The translations under genes were made by a program, and so were the position numbers. A DNA stretch of 64,000 bases from Streptomyces sp. NBC_01476 (GTDB lineage: Bacteria; Actinomycetota; Actinomycetes; Streptomycetales; Streptomycetaceae), in assembly GCF_036227265.1 (NCBI RefSeq), contig NZ_CP109446.1:434001-498000 (forward strand), read 5' to 3'. The notes beneath the pieces were generated by a model. The model was not told the origin of the DNA and ran no database searches. It saw only the letters and a list, made by a program, of their open reading frames with translations. Shown here piece after piece: positions 16,312 through 25,673 of this stretch; position 1 is the first letter of the stretch; the number at the start of each line of letters is the position of its first letter.

Positions 16312-16325
16312 GTGACCTACGTCAC
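16312..16325. promoter_or_regulatory. GTGAC-N4-GTCAC palindrome between kinase and transporter genes
   Basis: GTGAC (16312-16316) and GTCAC (16321-16325) are complementary arms in the 193-bp divergent control region. It is a candidate site for the CitB/DcuR-type regulator. Only a single copy is seen, so the assignment is weak. Confidence 0.4.
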
Positions 16326-16455
16326 GGGAATCGGGATAGTCGCGGGAACCGCCAGGACGTGAGCCGCACGCACTGACGTACCGCACGCCCGCGGTCCCCC
16401 GGCGGGCAGCCGGGGCTTGCCTCGTACGCCATTGATGTCGTCAAGGAGAACCGTC

Positions 16456-17844
16456 ATGTCCGAATCGCCGGCGGTGCCGCCACCCGTCAAGCGGGATCGC
16501 ACACAGTATTTGTACCTCGCGGTGATCGTCGCCGTGCTGCTCGGTATCGGGACCGGCTTCCTGTGGCCCGACTTCGCCAAGGAACTCAAGCCGCTGGGCA
16601 CCGGATTCGTCGCCCTGATCAAGATGATGATCTCGCCGATCATCTTCTGCACGATCGTGCTGGGGGTCGGCTCCGTCCGCCAGGCCGCGAGGGTCGGGCG
16701 GGTCGGTGGTCTGGCGCTCGGCTACTTCGTCGTCATGTCCGCGGTGGCACTGGCCATCGGGCTGGTCGTCGGCAACATCCTGCACCCCGGCAGCGGTCTG
16801 CATCTCACCGACGCGACCAGGGGCATCGGGCACACGGCCGCGGCGGACGCCCATGTGGGCGCGGTGGACTTCCTGCTCGGCATCATCCCCACCACCCTGG
16901 TGTCGGCGCTCACCGAGGGCGAGGTGCTGCAGACCCTGCTGGTCGCCCTGCTGGTCGGTTTCGGCCTGCAGGCCATGGGCCGGGCCGGCGAACCGGTGCT
17001 GCGGGGCATCGGCCACATCCAGAAACTGGTCTTCCGCGTCCTGTCCATGATCATGTGGGCCGCCCCGGTGGGCGCTTTCGGGGCGATGGCGGCGGTCATC
17101 GGGGAGACCGGCACGGACGCCCTCAGGGCGCTGGCGACGATCATGATCGGCTTCTACATCACCTGTCTGCTGTTCGTCGTCGTGGTGCTCGGTACCGTCC
17201 TGCGGCTCGTCACCGGCGTCAATCTCTTCCGGCTGCTGCGCTACCTCGGCCGCGAGTTCCTGCTGATCCTGTCCACCTCCTCCTCCGAGTCCGCGCTGCC
17301 GAGGCTCATCGCGAAGATGGAACACCTGGGTGTCAGCCGTCCGGTGGTCGGCATCACGGTGCCGACGGGGTACTCCTTCAACCTCGACGGCACCATGATC
17401 TATCTGACCATGGCGTCGCTGTTCATCGCGGACTCGCTCGACCGGCCGCTGGACCTCGGCCAGCAGATCGGGCTGCTGCTCTTCATGATGCTGGCCTCCA
17501 AGGGCGCGGCGGGCGTGTCCGGTTCCGGTATCGCCGTCCTCGCCAGCGGTCTGCAGTCCCACCAGCCCGCCCTGGTGGACGGTGTCGGCCTGATCGTCGG
17601 GATCGACCGCTTCATGAGCGAGGCGCGCGCACTGACGAACTTCGCCGGGAACGCGATCGCGACGCTGCTGGTCGGCACGTGGGTGCGGGAGGTCGACAAG
17701 AACCGGGTGAACCTGGTGCTCGGCGGCGATCTGCCCTTCGACGAACGCACCCTGGTGGACACCGAGGAGGACGGCGCAGGCGATCCCGCACCCGCCCGGC
17801 CCGTCCCGGCGCCCGCCACGTCCGCTGTACAGGCCGCGGGGTAG
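16456..17844 (+). CDS. dctA: C4-dicarboxylate:cation symporter (DAACS family)
   Basis: The 462-residue membrane transporter matches the DctA/GltP fold with 8 helices and two re-entrant loops. Seen are IKMMISPIIFCTIVLGVGS, the Ser-rich loop STSSSESALPRLIAKME, GYSFNLDGTMIYLTMA, the second hairpin SKGAAGVSGSGIAVLAS and GIDRFMSEARALTNFAGNAIAT. It should import succinate, fumarate or malate with protons or Na+. The start at 16456 has AAGGAGAA upstream. It is divergent from a CitA/DcuS-like two-component system that probably induces it. Confidence 0.93.
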   Translation: MSESPAVPPPVKRDRTQYLYLAVIVAVLLGIGTGFLWPDFAKELKPLGTGFVALIKMMISPIIFCTIVLGVGSVRQAARVGRVGGLALGYFVVMSAVALAIGLVVGNILHPGSGLHLTDATRGIGHTAAADAHVGAVDFLLGIIPTTLVSALTEGEVLQTLLVALLVGFGLQAMGRAGEPVLRGIGHIQKLVFRVLSMIMWAAPVGAFGAMAAVIGETGTDALRALATIMIGFYITCLLFVVVVLGTVLRLVTGVNLFRLLRYLGREFLLILSTSSSESALPRLIAKMEHLGVSRPVVGITVPTGYSFNLDGTMIYLTMASLFIADSLDRPLDLGQQIGLLLFMMLASKGAAGVSGSGIAVLASGLQSHQPALVDGVGLIVGIDRFMSEARALTNFAGNAIATLLVGTWVREVDKNRVNLVLGGDLPFDERTLVDTEEDGAGDPAPARPVPAPATSAVQAAG

Positions 17845-17888
17845 CCGTCCCCGGGCTCAGCACCGGCGCACCTCGGCCCGGAAGGTGA

Positions 17889-20800
17889 TCAACCAGGCAG
17901 CAGGAAGCAGGACTTCACCGTGCCGGGCACGGGATCGCCGAACACCGCGTTGGTGCAGGCGGTCCCGCCGGACAGCGACTTGGTGGTGAAGGTCCCGCCC
18001 GCGCCGTAGGCGACGGTGCGTGTTCCGCCGAAGGCGCACAGGCCGTTCTCCGGGGCGCAGTACGCCGATCCGCCGGGGCCGTTGACGACCGGGCCGGTGT
18101 AGCAGGACTTGACGAAGCCGAAGTCGGGGTCGCCGAGGGTCGCGTCGTCGCAGGGGGTGCCGCCGGTGACCGTGCGGTAGTCGTAGATGCCGGCCGCCCC
18201 GTAGGCGACCGACTGGGTGCCGGTGAAGGCGCAGGTGCCGTTCTGCTGGGCACACAGGGTGTAACCGGCCGGCGCCGTACCGCCCGGGTTCGCGGCGACC
18301 GTGTAGGTGCCGGGCTGGACACCGGTGAGGTAGACGTAGTCGGCGTCCTGGTGGGCGCCGCCGACACCGGGGGCGGCGGTGAACACACCGCCGCTGAAGA
18401 CCACTTGGCCGTTGACCGCGACGACCGGGGAGGCGGCGCCGAAGGTGGGCACCGCGATGGTGCCGCTGGTGCCGGAGGGCGCGGTCACGCTCATCGCGAA
18501 CTCGCCGGCCCCGTGCTCCCCCGCCCACGACACCTGCACGGCTCCGTGCGGTGTCGGCGCCTTTCCTTCGGCCCAGGCCAGATCGCCCGGGTGGGGCTGT
18601 ACCGACCAGGTCGCGTAGCCCGGGGACGCCGGCTGGATGCCCAGCACGTAACCCGACAGGGCGCTGGTCGGCGCGGTGGACCAGCCGTGCGCCAGGCTGG
18701 TGCCCGAGCCGAGTCCTGGCGTTCCGTCGGCGGCGGAGACGTTCTCCCACATGGTGCCGCCCTCGTAGCCGCCGGCGGTGATCATGTGGCCCCACACACT
18801 GCTGAGCAGCTGCCCGGCGTTGGCGGTGTCGTTGTCCGCCAGCCGGGCCTGGAGTTCGTAGCCGCTGATGAAGGGGCTGACCAGCGGCCTGTTGCCGGCG
18901 TCGGAGGAGAAGGGCAGCGGACCGTAGGGGCTGGTCCACAGCCGGGACTTCAGGGACGCCAGGATCGAGGCGGCCCTTCCCGCGGGCGCGACCCCGTAGA
19001 GGACGGCGAGCGCGTTGGCGTCCTGCGCGACCGAGGAGGTCTGGGTGCTGCTGGTGAGATAGAGCCCGGTCGTGGTGTTGAACAGGTGGGCGTTGATGGC
19101 CGATTTCAGCGCGGCGGCCTGCTGGGTGTACGCGGCGGCCTGTGCGCCCTGCCCGGCCCCGGTGGCGATCTGCGCGCCGTCGAGCAGGGCCCGGTAGTAG
19201 AGGAGGTTGTACGCGGTGACCTCACCGGTCTTGTTGCTGTCGTAGAAGTCCCAGTCGGCGCCGTCGGCCGCGGTGGTGGTGAGCAGCCCGTTGCCGTCGA
19301 GCTGCGAGGCGTTCCAGGCGAGTTCGTTCCTGACGACCGGCCATTCCTGCTGGATGAACGCGGTGTCGCCGGTGTAGAGGTAGTAGGAGCCGAGGCCCAG
19401 CAGCCAGTAGACCGAGTACGAGGCGGAGTAGTCGCCGGTGGTGCCGGCTATGGGTGCGCCGGTGTGCAGGGGTGACTGCGGCGGTTTGTCGCCGGCCACG
19501 AAGCCGCTGGAGAGCTGGTAGCTGCCCAGGAGCTGCAACGCGCCTTTGAGATAGGAGGCGTTGCCGGTGGAGTAGTAGACGGTCGGGCCCTCGATGTTCA
19601 GGTCGCCGCTCCAGACCGCGCGGTCGCGCGCGGCTCCGTCGAGGATGGAGGGCAGCGTGTTGACGCCGGGGACGGTGAAGTCCGCCAGTGCCGTGGCACT
19701 GCTCAGCGGGTTGCTGTAGAGGGTGGCGCCGGAGCTTGCCACCACGCTCAGGTTGCGGAAGTCGGCCTCCTCACCGTTGAACTCGCGCAGGCCCACGGTG
19801 CCGGCCGGGTAGGCGCGGGTGCCGGCCGGGAAGGACGCGGAGTCGACGGCGGCGACCTTCACACCGTCCAGGAAGACGGTCACGGTGGTGCCGGCGGCCG
19901 TGGTGGTGACGGTGTGCCAGGTGTCCGGCGCCAGGCTCGTGGGCAGCGGGGCGGTGCCGACACTGGTGTACGTCCCGTCGTGCACGTCGAACTCCTGGAG
20001 GGTGTTCGGTGTGCCCGCCGTGTCGTCGGCGGCGTTCAGGATGAACACATAGCCGTTGTCGGCGTCCTGGCCGCGGACCACCCAGCCGGCCTGGTCGGCG
20101 ATGATCCGGGTGTCGAAGGTGGTCGTGTAGTCGCCCCAGGACGTGCCCTGCCGGAGCAGGCCGGCGTTGCCGCCGAAGTTGTCGAGCACGCCGCCGGTGA
20201 TCGTCCAGCTGCCGGGCAGCGAGCCGGTCGGGGCGGAGTCGAGCTGGCCGGTGTAGGCGCCGTCGTACCAGATCCTGTTGAGCTCGTCGGAGCTGGAGAC
20301 GAAGTAACCCTGGTAGCCGTCGGCGGTCGTGCGGTCGGCGATGTAGTGCAGGCCGGCCGCGCCGAGGGTGAGGCTGCCCGGTGAGGTGAGGGTGATCTCC
20401 TCGTACCGCTCACCGCCCTGCTCGTAGCGGTTGGTGATGGTTCCCGGGCCGGAGACGGTGTACGTGTCGTGGCGGGCCGGATCACCCTCCGCCCACGGCT
20501 GGGCGGCGTCGCCGGTCGCCGTCAGGTACTGCCGGGCCTGGCTGTAGCCGGCCTGGAGGGTGGGCGAGCCGGACGCGGCCCGGACGTCGAAGTAGGGCAC
20601 GCCGCCGACGTTCTTGCCGTAGTCGAGGACGACGGTCGGGGTGGCGCCGCCCGCGGTCAGGGTCAGCGTGGCGGTGCCCGATCCGCCGCACACGAGGTTC
20701 TGCGCGCCGGTGACGGCGCCGGAGGTGCTGGTCACCGCGGTCGGGCAGACCGTCGCGCTCGACGGCGCCTGGACGTAGCTCTGCCAGTCGGGGGCCGCGG

Positions 20801-20924
20801 GCCACGGGGTGCCCGGCGCGGCGGCGGAGGCGGTCGGGGCGGGCGCCCAGACGAGGAGTGCGAGTACGCAGCTCAGTGCAGCGGCGACGCGGCGGCGACC
20901 GCGGACACGCCGTTCAGGGACCAT
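17889..20924 (-). CDS. Secreted GH78-like alpha-L-rhamnosidase with C-terminal Cys repeats
   Basis: The 1011-residue protein has a signal peptide (RRRVAAALSCVLALLVWAPA, cleavage after ASA), a beta-rich N-terminal region, a concanavalin-like domain (about 230-400: WTITGGVLDNFGG, GWVVRGQDADNGYVFIL), and an (alpha/alpha)6 catalytic barrel typical of GH78 (LDGAARDRAVWSGDLNIEG, WPVVRNELAW, DWDFYDSNKTGE, GGYEGGTMWENVS). It ends with two ~60-residue repeats (VAYGA...GGTxC...FGDP...VKSC). It should release rhamnose from plant glycosides outside the cell; substrate is inference. ATG 20924 has a CGGAG site. Confidence 0.85.
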   Translation of the reverse strand: MVPERRVRGRRRVAAALSCVLALLVWAPAPTASAAAPGTPWPAAPDWQSYVQAPSSATVCPTAVTSTSGAVTGAQNLVCGGSGTATLTLTAGGATPTVVLDYGKNVGGVPYFDVRAASGSPTLQAGYSQARQYLTATGDAAQPWAEGDPARHDTYTVSGPGTITNRYEQGGERYEEITLTSPGSLTLGAAGLHYIADRTTADGYQGYFVSSSDELNRIWYDGAYTGQLDSAPTGSLPGSWTITGGVLDNFGGNAGLLRQGTSWGDYTTTFDTRIIADQAGWVVRGQDADNGYVFILNAADDTAGTPNTLQEFDVHDGTYTSVGTAPLPTSLAPDTWHTVTTTAAGTTVTVFLDGVKVAAVDSASFPAGTRAYPAGTVGLREFNGEEADFRNLSVVASSGATLYSNPLSSATALADFTVPGVNTLPSILDGAARDRAVWSGDLNIEGPTVYYSTGNASYLKGALQLLGSYQLSSGFVAGDKPPQSPLHTGAPIAGTTGDYSASYSVYWLLGLGSYYLYTGDTAFIQQEWPVVRNELAWNASQLDGNGLLTTTAADGADWDFYDSNKTGEVTAYNLLYYRALLDGAQIATGAGQGAQAAAYTQQAAALKSAINAHLFNTTTGLYLTSSTQTSSVAQDANALAVLYGVAPAGRAASILASLKSRLWTSPYGPLPFSSDAGNRPLVSPFISGYELQARLADNDTANAGQLLSSVWGHMITAGGYEGGTMWENVSAADGTPGLGSGTSLAHGWSTAPTSALSGYVLGIQPASPGYATWSVQPHPGDLAWAEGKAPTPHGAVQVSWAGEHGAGEFAMSVTAPSGTSGTIAVPTFGAASPVVAVNGQVVFSGGVFTAAPGVGGAHQDADYVYLTGVQPGTYTVAANPGGTAPAGYTLCAQQNGTCAFTGTQSVAYGAAGIYDYRTVTGGTPCDDATLGDPDFGFVKSCYTGPVVNGPGGSAYCAPENGLCAFGGTRTVAYGAGGTFTTKSLSGGTACTNAVFGDPVPGTVKSCFLLPG

Positions 20925-21024
20925 GGTTGGCTCCGTGGGGGGAGGGAGGAAGCGGGCATGAACGCCTGAAGCGGCCGGCTGGGCCGCTGACAGGGTGAGG
21001 ACGTCCGGGGCTGGCATTCTGGGG

Positions 21025-21040
21025 AATGAAACGTTTCATT
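21025..21040. promoter_or_regulatory. LacI-family operator-like palindrome upstream of the rhamnosidase gene
   Basis: AATGAAACGTTTCATT is a perfect 16-bp palindrome with the central CG typical of LacI-family operators. It lies 100 bp upstream of the rhamnosidase ATG in a short AT-rich patch and 274 bp upstream of the PFL start, so it could control both divergent genes. No LacI gene is in the window. Confidence 0.7.
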
Positions 21041-21313
21041 ACTCGGTACCGTGGCCGAAGGTAGGGGGTGGCGCGCCCGGGGTCAATGGTCTGCACGGGA
21101 TCCGCGTGATGGGAGTGACGTTTCAACAGGTCCGGGCCGCCGGCCGGCCGCAACCCGGCGCCCGGGACTTTGGACCCTGCCGGCAGAGCCGAACGGTCTT
21201 CCCGACGGCCTCGACCGGCCCTGCCCCGGCGAACGGCCGGCGGCGAAGCTGGGACATGGGACAAGCGGACACGCGATGGCGTGTCCGGCGAACGCAGCCA
21301 GGGATGGGAACCC

Positions 21314-23578
21314 ATGACCACCACCACCGTCCGAACGACACGAGAAGCACCCGTCGCCGCCTGGCACGGCTTCACCGAGGGACCGTGGCGCCAGGAGATC
21401 GCGGTCCGCGACTTCATCCAGGCCAACTACACGCCCTACGAAGGCGACGCGTCGTTCCTCGCCGGTGCCACCGAACGCACCCGGGCGGTGTGGGAGAAGG
21501 TCTCCTCGCTCTTTCCCGAGGAGCGCCGCAAGGGCGTCCTCGACGTCGACGCGGCGACGCCGTCCACCATCACCTCCCACCGGCCCGGATTCATCGACCC
21601 GGAACGGGAGCTGATCGTCGGCCTGCAGACCGACGCACCGCTGAAGCGCGCGATCATGCCGAACGGCGGCCTGCGGATGGTCGAGACGAGTCTGCGCGCC
21701 TACGGGTACGAACCCGACCCGTTCGTCACCCGGGTCTTCGGCACCTACCGCAAGACGCACAACGACGGTGTCTTCGACGCTTACACGCCGGAGATGCGGC
21801 GTGCCCGCAAGGCCGGCATCGTCACCGGTCTGCCGGACGCCTACGGCCGCGGCCGGATCATCGGCGACTACCGCCGTGTCGCGCTGTACGGCACCACCCG
21901 GCTGATCGAGGCCAAGCGCGCCGAGCGGGCGCGGCTTGACTCGCACGCCTCCACCGCCGAGGTCATCCGCGACCGTGAGGAACTGGCCGAGCAGATCAGG
22001 GCCTTGGGCGAGCTGGAGGAGATGGCGGCCACATACGGCTGCGACGTCAGCCGCCCGGCCGGGACGGCACGCGAGGCGGTGCAGTGGCTCTACCTCGGCT
22101 ACCTGGGCGCGGTGAAGGAGCAGAACGGCGCGGCGATGTCGCTCGGCCGCACCTCGACCTTCCTGGACATCTACCTGGCCCGCGACCTCGCCGAGGGGCT
22201 GATCGACGAGACCGGTGCGCAGGAGCTGATCGACGATTTCGTGATCAAGCTGCGGATCGTACGGTTCCTGCGGACGCCCGCGTACGACGCGCTCTTCTCC
22301 GGCGACCCGACCTGGGTCACCGAGTCGATCGGCGGTATCGGGAGCGACGGCCGCACGCTCGTCACCCGCACCTCCTTCCGTTTCCTGCAGACCCTGTACA
22401 ACCTGGGTCCCGCGCCCGAGCCGAACCTCACCGTGCTGTGGTCGCCGCGCCTGCCGGAGGGCTTCAAGCGCTACTGCGCCCAGGTCTCGATCGACACCTC
22501 CTCGATCCAGTACGAGTCGGACGAACTGCTGCGCCCCGTCACCGGGGACGACACCGCCATCGCGTGCTGCGTGTCGGCGATGAAGGTCGGCAAGCAGATG
22601 CAGTTCTTCGGCGCGCGGGTCAACCTCGCCAAGGCCCTGCTGTACGCGATCAACGGCGGCCGGGACGAGATGTCCGGCGTGCAGGTGGCGCCGGCCACCG
22701 TGCCGCTCTCCGGTGAGTACCTGGACTTCGACGAGCTGTACGCGGCCTTCGACCGGACCCTGGAGTGGCTGGCCGGCCTGTACGTGGACACCCTCAACGT
22801 CATCCACTACATGCACGACAAGTACGCCTACGAGCGGCTGGAGATGGCCCTGCACGACCACCCGGTCCACCGCTGGATGGCCTGCGGCATCGCCGGCCTG
22901 TCGGTGGCCGCCGACAGCCTCGCCGCGGTCAAGTACGCCCGGGTGCGGGTGGTCCGTGACGAGGCCGGCCACGCGGTGGACTACGTCGTGGAAGGCGAGT
23001 TCCCTGCTTACGGCAACAACGACGACCGCGCGGACGCCATCGCGGCGGATCTGGTGCGTTCCTTCATGGCCAAGCTCCAGCGCCACCCCACCTACCGGGG
23101 CGCGGTGCACACCCAGTCGGTGCTCACCATCACCTCGAACGTCGTCTACGGCAAGCACACCGGCAACACCCCGGACGGCCGCCGCGCCGGTGCGCCCTTC
23201 GCGCCGGGGGCGAACCCCATGAACGGACGGGACCGGCACGGTCTGGCCGCCTCCGCGCTGTCGGTGGCCAAGATCCCCTACGAGGCGGCCCGCGACGGCA
23301 TCTCCCTGACCTCCACCGTCACCCCGGAGGGACTGGGCCACGATCCGGCCGAGCGCGCCGGCAACCTGGTGGGCATCCTCGACGGCTACACCGGGGCCGG
23401 CGGTTTCCACATGAACGTCAACGTCCTGGACCGCGCCACCCTGGAGGACGCCATGGAACACCCGGAGAACCACCCGGACCTGACCATCCGGGTCTCCGGT
23501 TACGCCGTCAACTTCATCCGTCTCACCCGCGAGCAGCAGCTCGATGTGATCAGCCGCACCTTCCACGGTGCCCTGTGA
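21314..23578 (+). CDS. pflB: Pyruvate formate-lyase (formate C-acetyltransferase)
   Basis: The 754-residue glycyl-radical enzyme converts pyruvate and CoA to acetyl-CoA and formate. The catalytic pair Cys418-Cys419 ([12 protein letters not shown]) falls at the E. coli positions and the radical Gly729 lies in RVSGYAVNF near the C-terminus. [21 protein letters not shown] is also conserved. Length equals that of E. coli PflB (759). ATG 21314 was preferred to the ORF-extending upstream codons because homology starts there. It is coupled to the activase. Such oxygen-sensitive enzymes are rare in streptomycetes. Confidence 0.95.
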   Translation: MTTTTVRTTREAPVAAWHGFTEGPWRQEIAVRDFIQANYTPYEGDASFLAGATERTRAVWEKVSSLFPEERRKGVLDVDAATPSTITSHRPGFIDPERELIVGLQTDAPLKRAIMPNGGLRMVETSLRAYGYEPDPFVTRVFGTYRKTHNDGVFDAYTPEMRRARKAGIVTGLPDAYGRGRIIGDYRRVALYGTTRLIEAKRAERARLDSHASTAEVIRDREELAEQIRALGELEEMAATYGCDVSRPAGTAREAVQWLYLGYLGAVKEQNGAAMSLGRTSTFLDIYLARDLAEGLIDETGAQELIDDFVIKLRIVRFLRTPAYDALFSGDPTWVTESIGGIGSDGRTLVTRTSFRFLQTLYNLGPAPEPNLTVLWSPRLPEGFKRYCAQVSIDTSSIQYESDELLRPVTGDDTAIACCVSAMKVGKQMQFFGARVNLAKALLYAINGGRDEMSGVQVAPATVPLSGEYLDFDELYAAFDRTLEWLAGLYVDTLNVIHYMHDKYAYERLEMALHDHPVHRWMACGIAGLSVAADSLAAVKYARVRVVRDEAGHAVDYVVEGEFPAYGNNDDRADAIAADLVRSFMAKLQRHPTYRGAVHTQSVLTITSNVVYGKHTGNTPDGRRAGAPFAPGANPMNGRDRHGLAASALSVAKIPYEAARDGISLTSTVTPEGLGHDPAERAGNLVGILDGYTGAGGFHMNVNVLDRATLEDAMEHPENHPDLTIRVSGYAVNFIRLTREQQLDVISRTFHGAL

Positions 23579-24333
23579 CCAGCAGCCCGCACACCAGGGA
23601 CGCGGCCTTGACCGGCCGCGTCCACTCCTGGGACCTGTCGACCGGGGTCGACGGGCCCGGGACCCGGTTCGTCCTCTTCCTCAACGGCTGCCCGCTGCGC
23701 TGCCTCTACTGCGCCAACCCCGACACCCGGTACATGCGCGACGGCAAGCTCACCACGGTGGACGAGATCATGGCGGAGATCGAGAAGTACCGCGCCTTCG
23801 TCACCGCCGCGGGCGGCGGGGTGACCGTCACCGGCGGTGAACCGCTGCTCCAGCACGCCTTCACCGCCGAGATCTTCCGCCGCTGCCGGCAACTGGGTCT
23901 GCACACCGCCCTGGACACCTCCGGGTTCCTCGGCGCGGCCGCGGACGAGCGGCTCCTGGCCGACACCAGCCTGGTGCTGCTCGACATCAAGTCGTTCGAC
24001 ATCACCACCTACCGCCGGCTCACCGGCCAGTCGCTCGCCCCCACGCTCAGCTTCGCCGGGCGCCTGGACCGGCTCGGCGTCCCGGTGTGGATCCGGTACG
24101 TCCTGGTCCCCGGCTGGACCGACGACCCGGTCGCGGTCGACGGCCTCGCGGCGCTCCTCGCGGGCCTGGGCAACGTCGAGCGCGTGGACGTGCTTCCCTT
24201 CCACAAGCTGGGCAGCGCCAAGTACGAAGCCCTCGGCATCCCCTTCCCGCTCGCCGGCAATCCCGTGCCGGACGCCGCCACGCTGTCCCGTGTCAGGGAG
24301 CAGTTCCGCGCGCACGGTCTCAGGGCTCAGTGA
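23575..24333 (+). CDS. pflA: Pyruvate formate-lyase activating enzyme (radical SAM)
   Basis: The 252-residue activase carries the radical SAM CxxxCxxC cluster motif at Cys39, Cys43 and Cys46 ([12 protein letters not shown]), the GGEP motif ([11 protein letters not shown]) and DIKSFD. It installs the glycyl radical on PFL using S-adenosylmethionine and a 4Fe-4S cluster. Its GTG overlaps the pflB stop (GTGA), so the two are translationally coupled. A strong hairpin follows, closing a two-gene operon. Confidence 0.95.
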   Translation: MTSSPHTRDAALTGRVHSWDLSTGVDGPGTRFVLFLNGCPLRCLYCANPDTRYMRDGKLTTVDEIMAEIEKYRAFVTAAGGGVTVTGGEPLLQHAFTAEIFRRCRQLGLHTALDTSGFLGAAADERLLADTSLVLLDIKSFDITTYRRLTGQSLAPTLSFAGRLDRLGVPVWIRYVLVPGWTDDPVAVDGLAALLAGLGNVERVDVLPFHKLGSAKYEALGIPFPLAGNPVPDAATLSRVREQFRAHGLRAQ

Positions 24334-24340
24334 CGCGGGA

Positions 24341-24362
24341 GGGCCCGCCGCTCGGCGGGCCC
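24341..24362 (+). terminator. Rho-independent-like terminator of the pflBA operon
   Basis: GGGCCCGCCG (24341-24350) pairs perfectly with 24353-24362 around a 2-base centre and is followed by CTTCTTCC. It lies 7 bases after the pflA stop. Confidence 0.75.
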
Positions 24363-24394
24363 CTTCTTCCCCAGGGTTCGGCTGAGATCCCCGT

Positions 24395-25102
24395 CTACCA
24401 GGGGAGGGGGCCGTTGGCGTCGAAGTACCCGCCGGTCGGGCCGTCGGGGCCCACCTGCGCCATGCGGACGATGATCTCCGCGCCTTCCTCGACGGTCTGC
24501 GTACCGGTGTTCGCGTTGAGGTCCGTCTTGGTGTAGCCGGGTTCCACCGCGTTGATCCGCATGTTCGGGAAGGCCTTCGCGTACTGCACGGTGATCACGT
24601 TGAGCGCGGCCTTCGACGCCGGGTAGGCGACGCCCGGGTAGGCGTAGGTCGGTGTGCCTTCGGCCGTGATCCGGGCCATCGAGGCCAGGCCGCTGCTGAG
24701 GTTGACCACGACCGGGGCGGCGGACCGCTGCAGCAGCGGCAGGAACGCGTGGGTGACGCGCACCACGCCGAGGACGTTCGTCTCCAGCAGTGGCCGCATC
24801 AAGCCGGCGGTCAGCTCGGCGGCGCCGACCACGCCCCCGTCCGGTGTCCGTCCTTCGACGCCGGCGTTGTTGACGAGCACGTCAAGCCCGCCGTCGGCGG
24901 CGATGGCGTCCGCCGCCGCGGCGACCGACGCGTCATCCGTGACATCGATGAGGACCAGCCGCGCGCCCAGTTCGTCCGCGGCCCGCCGGCCGCGTTCGGC
25001 GTCCCTGCTGCCGACGTAGACGGTGTGTCCCGCGGCGATGAGCCGACGGGCGGTCTCGTAGCCGAGTCCCTTGTTCGCTCCGGTGATCAGTGTTGTCGTC
25101 AT
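24395..25102 (-). CDS. Short-chain dehydrogenase/reductase, paralogue of the SDR at 3712-4407
   Basis: The 235-residue SDR shows ITGANKGLGYETARRL, DVTDDASVAAAADAI, NNAGVEG, NLSSG, Y-x3-K (YPASKAALNVITVQYAKAF) and VEPGYTKTDLN, sharing the layout and many residues with the first SDR. Substrate is unknown. The XRE regulator that would normally be its divergent neighbour is 3.2 kb away at 28348, with a DUF6191-like gene, a TetR-MFS pair and a NUDIX-like gene in between. Confidence 0.9.
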   Translation of the reverse strand: MTTTLITGANKGLGYETARRLIAAGHTVYVGSRDAERGRRAADELGARLVLIDVTDDASVAAAADAIAADGGLDVLVNNAGVEGRTPDGGVVGAAELTAGLMRPLLETNVLGVVRVTHAFLPLLQRSAAPVVVNLSSGLASMARITAEGTPTYAYPGVAYPASKAALNVITVQYAKAFPNMRINAVEPGYTKTDLNANTGTQTVEEGAEIIVRMAQVGPDGPTGGYFDANGPLPW

Positions 25103-25143
25103 GTCTCCAGGCTCCGCCGCGGGGGCGCGGTCAGCCAGTCCTC

Positions 25144-25178
25144 CCGTCTTCCTGGGACCACGGGTACCAGGAAGACGG
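25144..25178. promoter_or_regulatory. Inverted repeat with GGTACCAGG motif upstream of the SDR
   Basis: CCGTCTTCCTGG (25144-25155) and its exact complement (25167-25178) flank 11 bases. The core has CCTGGGAC, four bases and GGTACCAGG, which recurs upstream of the XRE gene at 28348. It lies 42 bp upstream of the SDR start and is a candidate XRE-regulator site. Confidence 0.6.
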
Positions 25179-25260
25179 CGGGCAGCGGCGGGTCGGTGAA
25201 CGAACGCCTGGCGCGCACCGTGGAGTACAGGTCAGGGAGAGCTGACAGGAGCCGCCGGGG

Positions 25261-25458
25261 TCAGTCCTGGGAGCCGGGCGGGGGTGTCTGCGCGGGCCGC
25301 CGGGGCGGGCGGACCGTCACGGTGCCGGAGGCGAGGTCTATCGGTCCCCGCGCCGGGTCACTGCTGCCTTCGTCCTCGCGGGTCAGTTCCAGGCGGTTGC
25401 GTTCGTCCTCGGCGTGCTTGCGCCCCGGTACGAACAGCTCATCCATGAGGTTGAACAT
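25261..25458 (-). CDS. Small DUF6191-like protein
   Basis: The 65-residue protein begins MFNLMDELFVPGRKHAEDER and continues NRLELTREDEG, a pattern recalled from small conserved Streptomyces proteins annotated as DUF6191. It is acidic in the middle and Pro-rich at the end; no membrane segment is seen. Function is unknown. Confidence 0.75.
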   Translation of the reverse strand: MFNLMDELFVPGRKHAEDERNRLELTREDEGSSDPARGPIDLASGTVTVRPPRRPAQTPPPGSQD

Positions 25459-25619
25459 CGCGGCCTCCCGGGCGACTCAGCGCTACTCCGTTCAGGCTAC
25501 GCCCCGCGGTGCCGAACCGACCGGGCCGAGCGGCCGGCCCGGCCTCCCCGGCGACCCCGTCCATGGCGCAGCGCGGCGCGCGAGCGACGCACCGGCGCTC
25601 CCGCATGCCGCGGCCGGCG

Positions 25620-25634
25620 TGAACGTATCGTTCA
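25620..25634. promoter_or_regulatory. TetR operator copy 1 (ahead of tetR)
   Basis: TGAAC, five bases, GTTCA; here the palindrome extends to TGAACG-TAT-CGTTCA. It lies 40 bp upstream of the tetR GTG. The same TGAAC-N5-GTTCA followed by GTA occurs at 26327-26341. Confidence 0.7.
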
Positions 25635-25673
25635 GTAGGGTGCCGGGTTCATGGGACAGAAGGCGGGACGCTG

